Origin: Woeseiaceae bacterium
Lineage (GTDB): Bacteria; Pseudomonadota; Gammaproteobacteria; Steroidobacterales; Woeseiaceae
Assembly: GCA_024640315.1 (NCBI GenBank)
Contig: JAHEFF010000026.1
Coordinates: 1-44,138 of the forward strand
DNA length: 44,138 nt
Direction: 5' to 3'
Both the position numbers and the translations under genes were made by a program. Shown piece after piece: positions 42,447-44,138 of this stretch (within the stretch, counting starts at the first letter, position 1; every line of letters starts with the position of its first letter). The notes under the pieces are model-generated. The model worked only from the letters and a program-made list of their open reading frames with translations. It searched no databases and was not told where the DNA came from.

Positions 42447-44138
42447 TCAGAAGTTGTTTGTTTGCAGCGGCAGGAACGACTGATCGCGGCCTGTCACGTG
42501 ATTGACAATCATGTCGGGACTGACAGGCGTCCTGCCAAATATGTGCCCATCCAGCGCATCCGAAATCGCGGATGTGAGTGCGGCAACCGAGCAACCCATC
42601 GCCGGCTCGCCAATGCCTCTTGCCCCGAACGGGTTTTGAGGATCCGGCAGGTCCACTGCGCTGGTGCGGGTGACTGACGGAACGTCCAGGTAGCTCGGGA
42701 TTCCGCACTGGTGGTAACCAATGTTTGCCGGCAAACCGTTTTGCGGGTCGTAGACGTGGCGCTCGAGCGCCGCCATTCCCATCCCCCAGACTGCACCGCC
42801 CTTCATTTGCTGTGCAAGACCGGCCGGAAACAGCACTGTTCCGCACTCGGCAACGCCGACATATTCGAGAATTTCGTACTTGCCTGTTTCGAGATCGAGT
42901 TCGATCTCACAAAACGCTACGGCCAGGCCCGGGATAACGCCTTCCTGCGGCAGGTTGTCCTTGGCGACGCCGACGAGACCGCTGCCAGCCACGTTTTGAA
43001 CCGAGCGCTGCGTAATCTCGTTGATGTCTTCAGGATAGGTTTGCCCGCTGTACTCACCGCCCAACTGAATCGCGCGGGCTGCGACAGCGCCGTAGGACAT
43101 CCCCTGTGCTGCATTGTCGCTGCGGAAGATGCGCTTACCGTCGATTTCGTAATCGTCGGGTTCGCCACCCATCGTGTCTGCCGCGATGGCTTTCATCTTG
43201 CGCAGGGCGTCCATGGCCGCGACGTAGTTGGTGCGTGTATGCGTAAACGTCGTAACGCTACCGGCCTGGTAGGAATTCCATGGGAGGTTGTTTTCTGTGT
43301 TGCCGCGATGAATCTCGCAGTCTTCCCAGTCGTACTTGAGAACTTCCGCAGCTGCCCGCGACGTGGATGCGTACGAATACGTGCCAAGGTTGCCAACGCC
43401 AGTGTGGATGTGCAGCTTGCCGTCCGGAGTAATGCGGATGAGGCCGTCAAAACCCGTCGCGCCGGCAGAGTGATAACCCTGACCGATGCCGAGGCCGCGC
43501 ACCTTGCTGCCATTCTTCTTCGGCTGCCTTTTGCGGTTTTCCCAGTCGAACATTTCCGCGCCTTTATCAAGGGCTTCGTCCATGTACGCGCTGGTGACCG
43601 AACTTCGATCTGCATAGACCAGGGAATCGTTGTTCGTGGCATTGACCTTGCGAATTTCGACCGGATCGATGCCCAATTCCTTCGCCGCCTTGTCCATGAT
43701 CGGCGCCATCACGGCAGCAATCTGGTTCTGGCCCGGGCCACGCTGCGCACCACGGGGTGTCGTGTTGGTCAGTACAGGCAAGCCCCGAAAACGCATCGAT
43801 CCGGCATTGTAGACAAGAGAAATAGCGCCGCCCGCCGACGATGCGTCTCCTCCCGTCGCGTTTGCGCCAATGTCTTCGATGATGAATACGTCTGAACCGA
43901 GAATCTTGCCATCGGCTGCAAATCCCATCCGGATCCAGCCCTGGAAACCGACGCGGGCGGAGCCCATGTAGTATTCCTGTTCGCGGGTCACCCGAAGCTG
44001 TACCGGCCGACTGATCTTCTTCGAAAACCAGCCGGGGAGGGCGGCGATCGGATACGCGCCGATCTTCGAGCCGAAGCCGCCGCCGGTGTTTTCGCTGATC
44101 AGCACGACATCTTTCGTTTCAACATCCAGGAGGCGAGC
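42447..44138 (-). CDS. Molybdenum hydroxylase large subunit, 5' end cut
   Basis: The frame is open to the window edge, so the N-terminal part is missing; 563 residues remain. Xanthine-dehydrogenase-family marks are GGGFGSKIGAYPIAAL near the start of the fragment, PRGAQRGPGQNQ and the catalytic-base region GARGIGEPAMG near the C-terminus. The family hydroxylates aldehydes, purines and N-heterocycles with a molybdenum cofactor. The PaoB-like FAD partner and the cytochrome b suggest an aldehyde oxidoreductase linked to the respiratory chain. Substrate is inferred only. Confidence 0.9.
   Translation of the reverse strand, partial: ARLLDVETKDVVLISENTGGGFGSKIGAYPIAALPGWFSKKISRPVQLRVTREQEYYMGSARVGFQGWIRMGFAADGKILGSDVFIIEDIGANATGGDASSAGGAISLVYNAGSMRFRGLPVLTNTTPRGAQRGPGQNQIAAVMAPIMDKAAKELGIDPVEIRKVNATNNDSLVYADRSSVTSAYMDEALDKGAEMFDWENRKRQPKKNGSKVRGLGIGQGYHSAGATGFDGLIRITPDGKLHIHTGVGNLGTYSYASTSRAAAEVLKYDWEDCEIHRGNTENNLPWNSYQAGSVTTFTHTRTNYVAAMDALRKMKAIAADTMGGEPDDYEIDGKRIFRSDNAAQGMSYGAVAARAIQLGGEYSGQTYPEDINEITQRSVQNVAGSGLVGVAKDNLPQEGVIPGLAVAFCEIELDLETGKYEILEYVGVAECGTVLFPAGLAQQMKGGAVWGMGMAALERHVYDPQNGLPANIGYHQCGIPSYLDVPSVTRTSAVDLPDPQNPFGARGIGEPAMGCSVAALTSAISDALDGHIFGRTPVSPDMIVNHVTGRDQSFLPLQTNNF

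Noticed and set aside
42711..43895. Long plus-strand open frame of 394 codons antisense to the molybdenum subunit
   Set aside because: It mirrors the codon pattern of a clear conserved enzyme on the other strand and shows no domain of its own.

Overview
The window reads as chromosomal DNA of a marine- or sediment-type gammaproteobacterium that combines chemolithotrophic sulfur oxidation with heterotrophy. This rests on the sulfur-oxidising heterodisulfide-reductase-like (sHdr) gene set, the TonB-dependent receptors, the exported YtcJ-like amidohydrolases and the c-type cytochromes. The class is an inference; no rRNA or other taxonomic marker is present. There is no tRNA, rRNA, CRISPR array, insertion sequence or phage gene. 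No gap without a gene exceeds 300 bases.

Layout. 1-3140: end of a TonB-dependent receptor with a strong terminator, then a TPR protein and a one-domain TonB-like protein. 3194-5460 (+): two tandem DUF1538 membrane proteins, a P-II-like protein and a CBS-pair protein, with overlapping ends. 5462-9544 (-): sulfur-transfer and sulfite-oxidation genes (DsrE2, TusA, SoxC/SorA-type sulfite dehydrogenase, monoheme cytochrome c, rhodanese, metallo-beta-lactamase lipoprotein). 9681-25109 (+): the core sulfur-oxidation locus. Its order is HDAC-like deacylase, two LipS-type radical SAM proteins, lipoate-protein ligase sLpl(AB), a degenerate glutamine amidotransferase, DsrE3, sHdrC1-B1-A-hyp-C2-B2, a small Cys-rich protein, lipoate-binding protein LbpA, ArsR-type sHdrR, a FadL-type outer-membrane protein and a DUF302-like protein. 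25276-27003 (+): a long class-V aminotransferase / cysteine-desulfurase-like enzyme.

27010-30778 (-): acyl-CoA ligase, DsrM-like cytochrome b and DsrK/HdrD-like Fe-S protein. 30820-37446: alpha/beta hydrolase, two exported amidohydrolases and a TonB-dependent receptor. 37494-44138 (-): molybdenum-hydroxylase large subunit (cut by the window end), its FAD subunit, a b561-type cytochrome, a small unknown protein, a Tat-exported flavin amine oxidase, a diheme cytochrome c and an exported RidA.

How the parts fit. Sulfane sulfur would be passed by rhodanese, TusA, DsrE2 and DsrE3 to LbpA and the sHdr complex, which is thought to release sulfite in the cytoplasm. sLpl(AB) and the LipS pair would build the lipoyl group on LbpA. 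The periplasmic molybdenum sulfite dehydrogenase and its cytochrome c could oxidise sulfite further. The DsrMK-like pair is a candidate quinone link, either for sHdr electrons or for fatty-acid oxidation. The right-hand end looks like an exported amide/amine oxidation route: amidohydrolase, amine oxidase feeding cytochrome c, RidA for the imine, then a membrane-linked aldehyde or purine-type molybdenum hydroxylase. The least described parts are the HDAC-like enzyme and the catalytically dead amidotransferase in the lipoate operon, and the exported RidA-amine oxidase-cytochrome trio.
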